Shown one piece after another: positions 9,521-17,368 of a stretch of 64,000 nucleotides of DNA. Each line of letters opens with the position of its first letter. Within the stretch, counting starts at the first letter, position 1. A program made the translations under genes and the position numbers. Under the pieces are notes generated by a model. That model saw nothing but the letters and a program-made list of their open reading frames with translations. It was not told the DNA's origin and made no database searches. The DNA comes from Shinella zoogloeoides (GTDB taxonomy: Bacteria; Pseudomonadota; Alphaproteobacteria; Rhizobiales; Rhizobiaceae), in contig NZ_CP131131.1 in assembly GCF_033705735.1 (NCBI RefSeq), positions 1,488,001-1,552,000 of the forward strand, written 5' to 3'.

Positions 9521-9874
9521 TCAGGCCCTGATTTCACGCGTGCGCCAGTCGACGGGCGCGAGCGCGTAGAACACCGTCGCGCGCTCCCCCTCATAGGCGA
9601 GCGCGGTCCCCTTCGGCACCCAGAGAACGTCACCCGGTACGGTGTCGAACACCTCATCGCCGACGCGCAGGCGGAACTTGCCCTCGAGCGTGACGATCAG
9701 TTCGTCGTAAAGAACGGTCCAGGCAATGGAGCAATCGTCGAAGCGGGCTATGCCGGCGCCCATGGTCTTGCTCGATTCGGGGCCGACCAGACGCGAAATT
9801 GTCGCGCGGCCGGAATCGTCACCGTAGGGCTCGAAGCTCCGCTCGGAGCTCTTGAAATGCGCGACGCCGGTCAT
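9521..9874 (-). CDS. Single-domain cupin protein (EutQ-like)
   Basis: 117 aa from the ATG at 9874, which has GGGGAGG eight bases upstream; the same frame runs further up but without a ribosome site. The body is one cupin beta-barrel, with VTLEGKFRLRVGDE and PGDVLWVPKGT as its two conserved strands, similar to the ethanolamine-utilisation EutQ cupin group. The usual His-rich metal set is weak, so it may bind a small molecule rather than catalyse. First gene of the transcript that continues into the flavoenzyme, so it probably belongs to the same amine pathway. Confidence 0.75.
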   Translation of the reverse strand: MTGVAHFKSSERSFEPYGDDSGRATISRLVGPESSKTMGAGIARFDDCSIAWTVLYDELIVTLEGKFRLRVGDEVFDTVPGDVLWVPKGTALAYEGERATVFYALAPVDWRTREIRA

Positions 9875-9929
9875 TCGGGCCTCCCCACCCAAAATCAGCA
9901 AACTGAAGCCTGCATATTTTGTTATTTGT

Positions 9930-9949
9930 AAAAAATCGAGCGATTTTTT
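9930..9949. promoter_or_regulatory. 20-bp perfect palindrome in divergent promoter region
   Basis: AAAAAATCG and CGATTTTTT flank a 2-base centre, in an unusually AT-rich stretch (about 9915-9985) between the divergent cupin operon and the XRE-cupin regulator gene. It lies 56 bases upstream of the cupin start. Such a position fits an operator for the adjacent regulator. With only two centre bases it is a DNA palindrome rather than an RNA hairpin. Confidence 0.45.
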
Positions 9950-10153
9950 TACTATCGACAAAAAGATCGATGAAATTTAACTATACACCCGCCTTTCAAG
10001 GTTCTGCCAGCCGAAAAGTCGAACGCGCTTCACCCCGAAGTGGAAATTCGGCTTCGCATCTTGCGGCCCGACCATCGATCGGCAACAAGAGCAGGGCACC
10101 TTTGGCCCAATCGGATGCCGTCGCGAGACGGGAAATTCCTACGCGGAGCGAGC

Positions 10154-10753
10154 ATGTCGTCTGGGGGCGGTCTTGGAACGGAAGCGGAAACCGCAATCGA
10201 GGATCCGGTCCTCGGCGAACGGATCCGGGGTTTGCGCAAAAGGCGCAAGATGACGCTTTCGCAGCTGGCCGAGAGCTGCGAACTCTCGACCGGCTATCTT
10301 AGCCAGATCGAGCGAAATCTCGCCTATCCCTCGATCCCCGCACTGGTGAAGATCGCCAGGAGCCTGGGGGTGACCGTGCAATGGTTCTTCGCAGGGGCCT
10401 CCCCGGTAGCGCAGGAAGAGCACGGCTATGTCGTGCGAAGCGGCAACCGCCTGAAAATCCAATACGAACACGGCATCATCGACGAACTGGTCACGCCGAA
10501 GATGAGCCTGCAGGTGGAAATGATCTATACCCGGCTGCCGCCGGGAACGGAAAGCGCCGAAAGCTACGTGAACGCTGCCGATGGCGTGGGTTTCGTCCTC
10601 TCGGGCGAGCTCGACATGTGGGTTGGCGAGCGCCATTTCCACCTTTATGAAGGCGATAGCTGCTCCTATTCCTCAGGCGAGCCGCATCGCTACAAGAATT
10701 CCAGCGAGCGCGAAGCCGTCGTGATCTGGGCGATCAGCCCTCCCAGTTTCTGA
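10154..10753 (+). CDS. XRE-family regulator with C-terminal cupin domain
   Basis: 199 aa from ATG 10154 (GGAG six bases upstream; a longer in-frame start at 10040 lacks support). An N-terminal Cro/CI-type helix-turn-helix (LSQLAESCELSTGYLSQIER, roughly residues 34-53) is followed by a cupin sensor domain (about 115-195) containing GFVLSGELDMWVGERHFHL. Regulators of this XRE-cupin build commonly control catabolism of amino acids, polyamines or related amines located next to them. It is divergent from the cupin-flavoenzyme-ABC genes and likely controls them. Confidence 0.85.
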   Translation: MSSGGGLGTEAETAIEDPVLGERIRGLRKRRKMTLSQLAESCELSTGYLSQIERNLAYPSIPALVKIARSLGVTVQWFFAGASPVAQEEHGYVVRSGNRLKIQYEHGIIDELVTPKMSLQVEMIYTRLPPGTESAESYVNAADGVGFVLSGELDMWVGERHFHLYEGDSCSYSSGEPHRYKNSSEREAVVIWAISPPSF

Positions 10754-10781
10754 AATACGGCCTCGTCGGCGCTGCTCTTTG

Positions 10782-11201
10782 CTAAGCGGCGGGCGAAACG
10801 AAAACGATCTCGGGATCGCCATCATCGAGATTGTCGATGTATCCGCTCGGCTTGAAACCGCATTTTGCAAACAGCATCTGCATTGGCCTGTTGGACATAT
10901 TGGTGGAGCTGAACAGCTTCGAGCCTGCCGTCATCCGCTGAAAATGAACGATGGCGAACTCTCCCAATCCCTGGCGGCGAAATTCTCGGCCGATCATCAC
11001 CATCTCGATAAAGGCATGGCCGAAAAAATGGTCCGTCAGCACCCCATAACCGCAGATCCGGCCGTTTGCCTCGACAGCATAGCAACATCCTGATCCGATC
11101 CAGGCGCGTATTTGGCGACACCGCCCGCCGTCCGTCGCAGCGACCGTATCGACAGCGCAAAGCGCCTCGCTGTCCTCCGATATCGCCAATCGTATATGCA
11201 C
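10782..11201 (-). CDS. GNAT-family N-acetyltransferase
   Basis: 139 aa from a GTG at 11201 preceded by AAAGGAAAGG; a GTG at 11216 in frame is possible. GNAT fold: the acetyl-CoA loop is seen in IGREFRRQGLGEFAIVHFQR (R/QxxGxG/A motif as RRQGLG) and a later LFAKCGFKPSGY is the typical strand-6/7 region. Substrate unknown. Lies 21 bases downstream of the DUF2945 gene on the same strand, so it may be the tail of the encapsulin-NDH-2 transcript. Confidence 0.78.
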   Translation of the reverse strand: MHIRLAISEDSEALCAVDTVAATDGGRCRQIRAWIGSGCCYAVEANGRICGYGVLTDHFFGHAFIEMVMIGREFRRQGLGEFAIVHFQRMTAGSKLFSSTNMSNRPMQMLFAKCGFKPSGYIDNLDDGDPEIVFVSPAA

Positions 11202-11222
11202 GCCCTTTCCTTTCACGTGCGG

Positions 11223-11432
11223 TCAAGCATGATCGAGCGCGCTGCCCTTGTGGGCGGCGATGTGGTCGGTCTTGTCGCTCTTGATCTCGTATTGCGGATC
11301 GTCGGGCGACGCGCGGTGGGTATGGCCCTTGTAGTCGAAGTCGCTGGTGTGGACGGCGATGATAGTGCCCGACACGCGGCCGGCCTCCGAGTTCCAGGCG
11401 ACGTGATCGCCGATGGCAAAGCGCTTGCTCAT
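11223..11432 (-). CDS. DUF2945 (hypervirulence-associated / TUDOR-like) protein
   Basis: 69 aa. ATG at 11432 overlaps the stop of the NADH dehydrogenase gene, with GGAG upstream. The sequence carries the DUF2945 core: GDHVAWNSEAGRVSGTI followed by DYKGHTHRASPDDPQYEIKS and KTDHIAAHKGSAL, the whole length of the family. These small basic-acidic proteins have a TUDOR-like barrel; their role is unproved. Translational coupling to ndh suggests stress-linked co-expression. Confidence 0.88.
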   Translation of the reverse strand: MSKRFAIGDHVAWNSEAGRVSGTIIAVHTSDFDYKGHTHRASPDDPQYEIKSDKTDHIAAHKGSALDHA

Positions 11433-12712
11433 TGCGGTCTCCTTTCCGGATTTTCGGCATTCGCGCCGGTGATCAGGCGGGCGCTGCGCTGCCCGGTGGA
11501 ATAGATCCACAGCCAGCTCAGCGCGACGGCGAGCCGATTGCGCAGGCCGATCAGGAAGTAGACATGGGCAATCCCCCAGGTCCACCAGGCAAGCCGGCCC
11601 TTGAGCTTGATCCAGCCGAGATCGACGATGGCGGCCCGCTTGCCGATGGTCGCGAGATTGCCGTCGTTGCGATAGGCGAAGGGGCCTGGCGCCGGCTTTC
11701 CTTCGATGCGGGCGCGGATCACGCCGGCGACATAGCGCCCCTCCTGCTTGGCGGCGGGCGCGATGCCCGGCACGGTCCTTCCCTCTCCCATGGCGACATG
11801 CGCGGTATCGCCGATCGCGAAGATATCCGCAAAGCCCGGGACCGAAAGATCGGGCGCCACGACGACCCGCCCTGCCCGGTCGGCCGGCACGCCCAGCCAC
11901 TCGGCCGCCGGCGAGGCGGCGACGCCCGCCGCCCAGAGGATGGTCGCGGCGGGCAGGAATTCGCCGCCGAGTTCGATGCCCTCGGCGCTGCATTGCGAGA
12001 CCGCGTGGCCGGTGCGCACCTCGACGCCGAGCCGGGCGAGCGCCCGCTCGGCATAGGCCGAAAGATCCTCGGTGAAGGCCGCAAGGATGCAGGGGCCAGC
12101 CTCGACGAGCACCACCCGCGCCTCGCGCGTGTCGATATTGCGGAAATCGCGGCGCAGCGTCTCATGGGCAAGTTCCGCGATGGTGCCGGCAAGCTCCACG
12201 CCGGTCGGCCCCGCGCCGATGATCGCGAAGGTCAGGAGGCGGCGGCGCTCGTCGGCATCCGTCAGCCATTCCGCCTGCTCGAAGGCGGAAAGAATGCGCC
12301 GGCGGATCGTCGTCGCATCCTCCAGCGTCTTCAGCCCCGGCGCATGGGGCTCCCATTCGTCATGGCCGAAATAGGCATGGCGCGCACCGGTGGCGAGGAT
12401 CAGCGTGTCATAGGCGACCCGCCGCCCGTCCTCCAGCAGCACGGACTTTCCCGCCGCATCCACGCCGCCGACCGCGCCGAGCAGGGTCGTCGCATTCTTA
12501 TGGCGGCTGAGGAGGGAACGGATCGGCCAGGCGATTTCCGAAAGGGCGAGCGAGGCCGTCGCCGCCTGATAGAGCAAGGGCTGGAACAGGTGATGGTTGC
12601 GCCGGTCGAGCACCGTGATGCGGAACGGGCCGGCCGCCAGATGCCGCGCCGCCTCCAGTCCGCCGAACCCGCCGCCGACGATGACGACGTGATGCTCACC
12701 CTTATCCGTCAT
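11429..12712 (-). CDS. ndh: Type II NADH dehydrogenase / FAD-dependent pyridine nucleotide-disulfide oxidoreductase
   Basis: 427 aa single-subunit, non-proton-pumping NADH:quinone oxidoreductase. FAD-binding GGGFGGLEAA starts at residue 13; a second nucleotide fold has IIGAGPTGVELAG near 165-177 for NADH; FAD-contact IFAIGDTAHV lies near 295. The C-terminal third holds an amphipathic stretch (WIKLKGRLAWWTWGIAHVYF) for membrane attachment, typical of NDH-2. GGAGG lies six bases before the ATG. It begins 20 bases after the encapsulin stop and ends overlapping DUF2945, so it appears to be transcribed with the DyP-encapsulin pair. Confidence 0.87.
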   Translation of the reverse strand: MTDKGEHHVVIVGGGFGGLEAARHLAAGPFRITVLDRRNHHLFQPLLYQAATASLALSEIAWPIRSLLSRHKNATTLLGAVGGVDAAGKSVLLEDGRRVAYDTLILATGARHAYFGHDEWEPHAPGLKTLEDATTIRRRILSAFEQAEWLTDADERRRLLTFAIIGAGPTGVELAGTIAELAHETLRRDFRNIDTREARVVLVEAGPCILAAFTEDLSAYAERALARLGVEVRTGHAVSQCSAEGIELGGEFLPAATILWAAGVAASPAAEWLGVPADRAGRVVVAPDLSVPGFADIFAIGDTAHVAMGEGRTVPGIAPAAKQEGRYVAGVIRARIEGKPAPGPFAYRNDGNLATIGKRAAIVDLGWIKLKGRLAWWTWGIAHVYFLIGLRNRLAVALSWLWIYSTGQRSARLITGANAENPERRPQ

Positions 12713-12732
12713 GCCGGCCTCCAGCCGTTTTT

Positions 12733-13533
12733 CTACTCCGCGGAAAGCGCCACGGCCGCTTCTGTCGTCAGCGTGCGGAAGGTGAAGCTTTCCTGCACAT
12801 AGAGATCGACGGTCGTGGCGGAATGGGCGAGGTAGCCGATGGAGAAATCCTCGCCGACGGTCAGCTCGAAATCGCCGCCGCGCAGCGACAGAACGAGGCC
12901 GCCCTCGATGGCCGGCGCCCAGATGATGCCGCCGTCCACCACCCGCTCGATATGGTGGAAGACCGGGTAACCGTCGTCGCTGCCGCCGCTTGCCGCCATA
13001 TAGGCATCCGCGCCGAGTACCAGCGCATAGGGGCCTTCCACGCCGGCAAGCCGGAGTTCGCCGACCGCCCGCGCCACGGCATCCGAATAGCGCTTCACGC
13101 CCGGCGGCAGCGGCACGGCCGGATTGCTCGCGACCGCGCGGATCCCCTCGATATTGGCGGCGGCATAGCCGTCGAACACCGCGCGGTCCTCGGCAAACGC
13201 GATCTTGCGCATGGCCTCCTTGACGGGCGACCAGTCGCTGTCGAGCGCGCCGCGCTCCACATCGTCGATGGCGCTGCGCGAAAGCTGGAAGGGCACGCGA
13301 AGCTCGACCAGGGCCTTCACCTCGCGCCGGAGGGACTGGATGCCTTCGTCCGGCGGCGCGATGGGCAGGACATGACCCGTACCCACCGCCGAAAGCCCGA
13401 GCCCCGACGGGCCGACCATGTCGACGACACGCCGGCCGGCGAGGTGACGCTTCAGCGTGCGCGCCGCCTCTTCCTCGATCTCGGCCCAGGCGGCTTCGGA
13501 AATGGGTGCAAGTTCGCGGTGCAGGTTATTCAT
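12733..13533 (-). CDS. Encapsulin shell protein (family 1, linocin-M18-like)
   Basis: 266 aa, the usual size for a T=1 encapsulin of HK97 fold that self-assembles into a protein nanocompartment. N-terminal MNNLHRELAPISEAAWAEIE is the classic cargo-binding helix; further motifs include GPSGLGLSAVGTG and the E-loop region LVELRVPFQLSR, and the terminal FTFRTLTTEAAV strand. Its start overlaps the end of the DyP gene by 8 bases, so cargo and shell are translationally coupled. The targeting tail at the C-terminus of the DyP protein is the matching partner. Name: encapsulin; no finer symbol is given. Confidence 0.95.
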   Translation of the reverse strand: MNNLHRELAPISEAAWAEIEEEAARTLKRHLAGRRVVDMVGPSGLGLSAVGTGHVLPIAPPDEGIQSLRREVKALVELRVPFQLSRSAIDDVERGALDSDWSPVKEAMRKIAFAEDRAVFDGYAAANIEGIRAVASNPAVPLPPGVKRYSDAVARAVGELRLAGVEGPYALVLGADAYMAASGGSDDGYPVFHHIERVVDGGIIWAPAIEGGLVLSLRGGDFELTVGEDFSIGYLAHSATTVDLYVQESFTFRTLTTEAAVALSAE

Positions 13534-14578
13534 GGGAAACCCCTTCTTTCAGAGAGCCTATGCCGAGCGAGCCGTCGCGGCGCGGGGGCGGATCCGTCGC
13601 CGCGGGCGTCGCGGCCGCGGGGGCGGCCGGCGCTGCATCCGGCGTCACCGCGTCGAGGAACGAAGCGGAGGGAATGAAGAACAGGGAGCCGGTGACGGCG
13701 CGGCTGAAATCCAGCAGACGGTCGTAATTGCCCGGTGGCAGGCCGATGAACATGTTCTCCAGCATGCGCTCGATACGGTGCGGCGAGCGGGCATAGCCGA
13801 TGAAATAGGTGCCGAACTCCCCCTTGCCGACATCGCCGAAAGGCATGTTGTCGCGCAGGATCTCCAGCGGCTCGCCGTTCTCCTCGATGGAGGTGAGGAC
13901 ATTGTGTGCATAGCTCGGCTTGGCGGCGTCGTCGAGTTCGATGTCGGAAAGCTTTTCGCGGCCGATGATCCGCTCCTGCTCGGCAACCGGGACGCGGTTC
14001 CAGCCGGGTAGGTCATGCAGGTATTTCTGCACGATGACATAGCTGCCGCCGGCAAAATCCGCGTCCTCTTCACCGATGATCGTCGCCGCGACGGCCGCGC
14101 CGTCGACGGGGTTTTCCGTGCCGTCGACGAAGCCGATGAGGTCCCGGTCGTCGAAATAGCTGAAGCCGTGCACCTCGTCCTCGGTAGCGACGAAACCCGC
14201 CAGCCGGCTCATGATGTGGGTTGCAAGCTCGAAGCAGAGGTCCATGCGCGTGGCGCGGATATGGAAGAGCAGGTCGCCGGGCGTGGCCACCGCATGATGC
14301 TTGCCGCGGATTTCGCGGAAGGGATGCAGGTCCTTCGGGCGCGGTGCGCCGAAGAGCCGGTCCCAGGCATCCGAGCCGACGCCGAGCACGCAGGAAAGCC
14401 CGCCTTCAAGATCGCGGAAGCCGACGGCCCGCAGGAGGCCGGAAAGATCGGCGCAGAGCTTTCGCACGGCGGTTTCGGCCGCGTTGCCGGGCTCCAGTGT
14501 CACGACGAGAAAGATGGCCGCGCGTGTCAGCCGCGCCGCGACCGGCTGCGGGACGACGGAAGGAAGAACTGCATCCAT
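13526..14578 (-). CDS. Dye-decolorizing (DyP-type) heme peroxidase, encapsulin cargo
   Basis: 350 aa from ATG 14578 (an in-frame TTG at 14596 is possible). Heme peroxidase of the DyP family: distal motif GFVDGTENP (149-157) with catalytic Asp and downstream Arg, and the proximal His in KPSYAHNVLT (His225). The C-terminus has an Ala/Pro-rich linker (about 312-334) ending in GSLGIGSLKE (336-345), the consensus cargo-loading peptide that binds the inside of encapsulin shells. Thus the enzyme is packed in the compartment encoded next. Substrate in vivo is unknown; peroxide defence or aromatic oxidation are the usual proposals. Confidence 0.95.
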   Translation of the reverse strand: MDAVLPSVVPQPVAARLTRAAIFLVVTLEPGNAAETAVRKLCADLSGLLRAVGFRDLEGGLSCVLGVGSDAWDRLFGAPRPKDLHPFREIRGKHHAVATPGDLLFHIRATRMDLCFELATHIMSRLAGFVATEDEVHGFSYFDDRDLIGFVDGTENPVDGAAVAATIIGEEDADFAGGSYVIVQKYLHDLPGWNRVPVAEQERIIGREKLSDIELDDAAKPSYAHNVLTSIEENGEPLEILRDNMPFGDVGKGEFGTYFIGYARSPHRIERMLENMFIGLPPGNYDRLLDFSRAVTGSLFFIPSASFLDAVTPDAAPAAPAAATPAATDPPPRRDGSLGIGSLKEGVSHE

Positions 14579-14630
14579 GCATGATCCATTCGGCAAGGGC
14601 TGGAAGGCGGCAAGCCGGCAGGATGCCGGC

Positions 14631-14825
14631 TCAATCCATGTCGCGGAAGGCGTGTCCGTTCGCCTCCAGGGCTTTCACCACCTCGGAAGGTAGCGAGTCT
14701 TTTTCCACCGTGCCATCGAAAATCCAGTCCTTCGCATCGGCGATATCGGGAAGGCCCGCGCCGGCACGCACGTAAAGGCCGATCGCCGGCTTCTGCGGGT
14801 TGAGATAGAGATCGTAGTCTTCCAT
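14631..14825 (-). CDS. Small conserved hypothetical protein upstream of DyP
   Basis: 64 aa, acidic, soluble, starting MEDYDLYLNPQKPAIGLYVR and containing DAKDWIFDG; no signal peptide, no membrane helix, no known domain recognised. An in-frame GTG lies 9 bases upstream of the ATG. It sits 52 bases ahead of the DyP start on the same strand and just after a hairpin terminator belonging to the DUF2171 gene. The well-formed acidic composition and codon use like its neighbours suggest a real gene. Role unknown; association with the encapsulin operon is by position only. Confidence 0.65.
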   Translation of the reverse strand: MEDYDLYLNPQKPAIGLYVRAGAGLPDIADAKDWIFDGTVEKDSLPSEVVKALEANGHAFRDMD

Positions 14826-14845
14826 TGGAGGCACCCTGCGCTTGA

Positions 14846-14876
14846 GAAAACGGGGCGGCCGGAGGAAAGCCGCCCC
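14846..14876 (-). terminator. Rho-independent terminator after DUF2171 gene
   Basis: GGGGCGGC (14852-14859) pairs with GCCGCCCC (14869-14876), 8 of 8 bases, loop of 9. On the minus strand the stem is followed by GTTTTCTC. It lies between the DUF2171 stop (14885) and the small gene at 14825, so the DyP-encapsulin genes need either read-through or a promoter within a very short space. Confidence 0.7.
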
Positions 14877-14884
14877 GGACCTGG

Positions 14885-15139
14885 TCAGAGCTTGACCGGA
14901 CGGCCGGACTTTTCCTCTTCCAGCGTCACGGCGATGTCGGCATTGGCCGACAGGCGCACCTTGTCGCCCTCGACGCCGGCCACGAAGCCCATCTCGATAT
15001 AGTGGTGATGGCCCTCGTGATGGCCGAAGCTGTCGCTCTTCTTCAGCTTGATGCGGTTGCCTTCCACGCGGTCGACCGTGCCGACATGCACGCCGTCGGC
15101 GCCGATCACTTCCATGTTTTCCCTGACCTTGTCGCTCAT
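14885..15139 (-). CDS. DUF2171 family protein
   Basis: 84 aa from ATG 15139 with GGGAG seven bases upstream; longer in-frame upstream sequence is not coding-like. The protein starts with the family pattern MSDKVRENMEVIGADGVHVG, then DRVEGNRIKLKK and a His-rich segment GHHEGHHHYIE, which is the usual DUF2171 layout, a PRC-barrel-like small fold. Function unproved; members cluster with general stress response genes in rhizobia (family knowledge, not shown here). Followed by a terminator. The 241 bases upstream to leuA carry no other gene. Confidence 0.85.
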   Translation of the reverse strand: MSDKVRENMEVIGADGVHVGTVDRVEGNRIKLKKSDSFGHHEGHHHYIEMGFVAGVEGDKVRLSANADIAVTLEEEKSGRPVKL

Positions 15140-15380
15140 GCCATTTCTCCCTTTCGGATGTTCAGACCGTTCGGATTTCCTGCCGTTGAAGGGAATGTCT
15201 CCCTGCCGGCGGCGGCGGCGCGAACACCCGCTCCGCCGCACACTGTGGGCAAGGATCATTTCCGCCAGCGAATCCTGTACATAGCGCTGGATCGCCCGTT
15301 TCAAAGGGCGGAGCCTCATAGGCGGGATAGGCACCTGACGAAAGCGTTGCGAGCTGTCGCGCTCGGCAACGGGAACACGG

Positions 15381-17063
15381 CTATGCGCTGTCGGAGCAAT
15401 TGGCCGCGGCGCTGAGGACGGCCCGCACCGACGCGGTCGCGATGTCGGTATCGATCCCGACACCGAATACCTTTCGACCATCGTGGGTGCGGCATTCGAT
15501 ATAGGCGGCGGCCTGCGCAAAGGTACCCCGTTTCAACGAATGCTCGTGGTAGTCGACGACGTCCAGATCGATGCCGCAGCCGGTCTGCAGGGCCGACAAA
15601 GCGCTCGAGATCAACCCGTTGCCGCGACCCGTGATCGCAAGCTCCCTGCCGCGATGGCGGATGCGGCCGGCAAAGACCCGCGCCTCGCCGTTGCGCGCCG
15701 CTCTGCCGTCCTTGTAGCCCAGAAGCTCGAAATCGGCATTGCCGTCCAGATGGTAGACATCGCAAAACAATGCCCAGATCGTCTCGGCGGTGATTTCCTT
15801 GCCCGTATCGTCGGCGAAGGCCTGGACGCGGCGGCTGAAGTCGATCTGCAGCGGGCGCGGCAGCTTCAAGCCGCGGTCCTGCTCCAGCACCCAGGCGATG
15901 CCACCTTTGCCGGACTGGCTGTTGACGCGGATGACCGCCTCATAGGTCTCGCCGATATCCTTGGGATCGATCGGCAGATAGGGCATTTCCCATATGCCGT
16001 CGTTTCGGCTTTCATGTGCGGAAAAGCCCTTGCGGATGGCATCCTGATGCGAGCCGGAAAAAGCCGTGTGGACCAGTTCGCCGGCATAGGGATGACGCGG
16101 ATGGACCGGCAGGGCGTTGCAATGCTCGACGGTGCGCACCACCGAACGCATCTCGGGAAAATAAAGCTTCGGATCGATGCCCTGCGTATAGAGATTCAAC
16201 GCCAGCGTCACGAGATCGACATTGCCCGTTCGCTCGCCATTGCCGAAGAGGCACCCCTCCACCCGGTCGGCCCCGGCCAGCAGGGCCTGCTCCGTTGCTG
16301 CGACCGCCGTGCCCCGGTCATTATGCGGATGCACGCTTATGATCACGCTGTCGCGACGCGAAAGATTGCGGCAGAACCACTCTATCTGGTCCGCATAGAC
16401 ATTCGGCATGGCCACTTCCACCGTGGCGGGCAGGTTGAGGATCGCCTTGTTTTCGGGCGTCGGCTGCCAGACATCGAGAACCCGCTCGCAGATTTCGAGG
16501 GCGAAATCCGGCTCCGTAAAACAGAATGTCTCGGGCGAATATTCGAAGGTCCAGCGGGTTTCCGGCTGTTTCATGCTTTCTTCCAGCATGGCGGTCACGC
16601 CGCTGATCGCCAGATCGACGATCTCGTGCCTTTCCATCCTGAACACGACGCGACGAAAAAGCGGCGCCGTCGCATTGTAGAGATGCACGATGGCCTGGTG
16701 CGCGCCGCGCAGGGACTCGAAGGTACGTGAAATCAGGTCGGCGCGCGATTGGGTCAGCACCTGGATCGTCACGTCCTCGGGCACAAGATCGTCTTCGATG
16801 AGCCTGCGGACGAAGTCGAATTCGGTCTGCGATGCCGAGGGGAAGGCGACCTCGATTTCCTTGAATCCGATGTCCAGCAGCATTCGGTAGAAACGCATCT
16901 TCTTCTCGCCGTCCATCGGATCGGCAAGCGCCTGATTGCCGTCGCGCAGGTCGGTCGAGACCCAGCGCGGCGCCTGCGTCAATCGCCGGTCGGGCCATTG
17001 GCGGTCCGGCAACGCGATGGGAGAAATGAAGGGACGGTATTTGATATCGGGGTTCTGCATCAT
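15381..17063 (-). CDS. leuA: 2-isopropylmalate synthase
   Basis: 560 aa enzyme that condenses acetyl-CoA with 2-oxoisovalerate, the first committed step of leucine synthesis, in the cytoplasm. HMGL-like TIM barrel with [11 protein letters not shown] (catalytic Arg-Asp and metal Asp) and metal-binding HPHNDRG; the C-terminal LeuA dimer domain (about 430-560) provides leucine feedback and has [12 protein letters not shown] and [19 protein letters not shown]. The ATG at 17063 is chosen because AAGGAAG stands just upstream; a TTG at 17105 would add 14 residues. This is the longer LeuA type found in many alphaproteobacteria. Expression is likely controlled by the leucine leader peptide upstream. 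Confidence 0.96.
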   Translation of the reverse strand: MMQNPDIKYRPFISPIALPDRQWPDRRLTQAPRWVSTDLRDGNQALADPMDGEKKMRFYRMLLDIGFKEIEVAFPSASQTEFDFVRRLIEDDLVPEDVTIQVLTQSRADLISRTFESLRGAHQAIVHLYNATAPLFRRVVFRMERHEIVDLAISGVTAMLEESMKQPETRWTFEYSPETFCFTEPDFALEICERVLDVWQPTPENKAILNLPATVEVAMPNVYADQIEWFCRNLSRRDSVIISVHPHNDRGTAVAATEQALLAGADRVEGCLFGNGERTGNVDLVTLALNLYTQGIDPKLYFPEMRSVVRTVEHCNALPVHPRHPYAGELVHTAFSGSHQDAIRKGFSAHESRNDGIWEMPYLPIDPKDIGETYEAVIRVNSQSGKGGIAWVLEQDRGLKLPRPLQIDFSRRVQAFADDTGKEITAETIWALFCDVYHLDGNADFELLGYKDGRAARNGEARVFAGRIRHRGRELAITGRGNGLISSALSALQTGCGIDLDVVDYHEHSLKRGTFAQAAAYIECRTHDGRKVFGVGIDTDIATASVRAVLSAAANCSDSA

Positions 17064-17146
17064 GGCTATGACTTCCTTCTGCTCTTGGAGCAGCGACTTC
17101 GACAACGAAAGGGTGCTGACGGCGGACTACGACCGCCGGGTCGCCA
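17064..17146 (-). promoter_or_regulatory. leuA attenuator: competing hairpins between leader peptide and leuA
   Basis: On the minus strand, CGACCGC at the end of the leader ORF can pair with GCGGTCG downstream, while GGCGG (within that same region) can alternatively pair with CCGCC seven bases later, with flanking GAC/GTC. The two pairings exclude one another, as in attenuators. There is no strong U-tract after the second stem, so control may be by termination with a weak tract or by access to the leuA ribosome site. Confidence 0.55.
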
Positions 17147-17266
17147 TCAGGCCCAGCGGTCGCCGATAAGTCGAAGGAGAAGAAGGAGCAGGGCCGGGCG
17201 CGCGCCGTTCGACGGCGCATCGGACACCGGCGAAACGGACAGGATGGGGCGGGCGCAGGCGGACAC
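17147..17266 (-). CDS. leuL: Leucine-rich leader peptide (attenuator peptide) for leuA
   Basis: Short ORF ending TGA at 17147, 83 bases before leuA. Its C-terminal part reads ALLLLLLRLIGDRWA: six consecutive leucine codons, CTG CTC CTT CTT CTC CTT, then CGA and another CTT. This is the signature of an amino-acid attenuation leader, where ribosome stalling at leucine codons under leucine starvation changes the downstream RNA fold. The start is not certain: a GTG at 17266 (39 aa) has GGAAAG upstream; a GTG at 17227 would give 26 aa. Leu leaders of this kind are known for rhizobial leuA genes. Confidence 0.82.
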   Translation of the reverse strand: MSACARPILSVSPVSDAPSNGARPALLLLLLRLIGDRWA

Positions 17267-17368
17267 TCTATAGCTTTCCGAAAAAATGTTTCTGCGGCCG
17301 ATGATATGCGGGCGGAGGTTGGCATTCCTGCGCGCAAAGGCCATCATAAAGCGCAAAAGGGTCAACCC

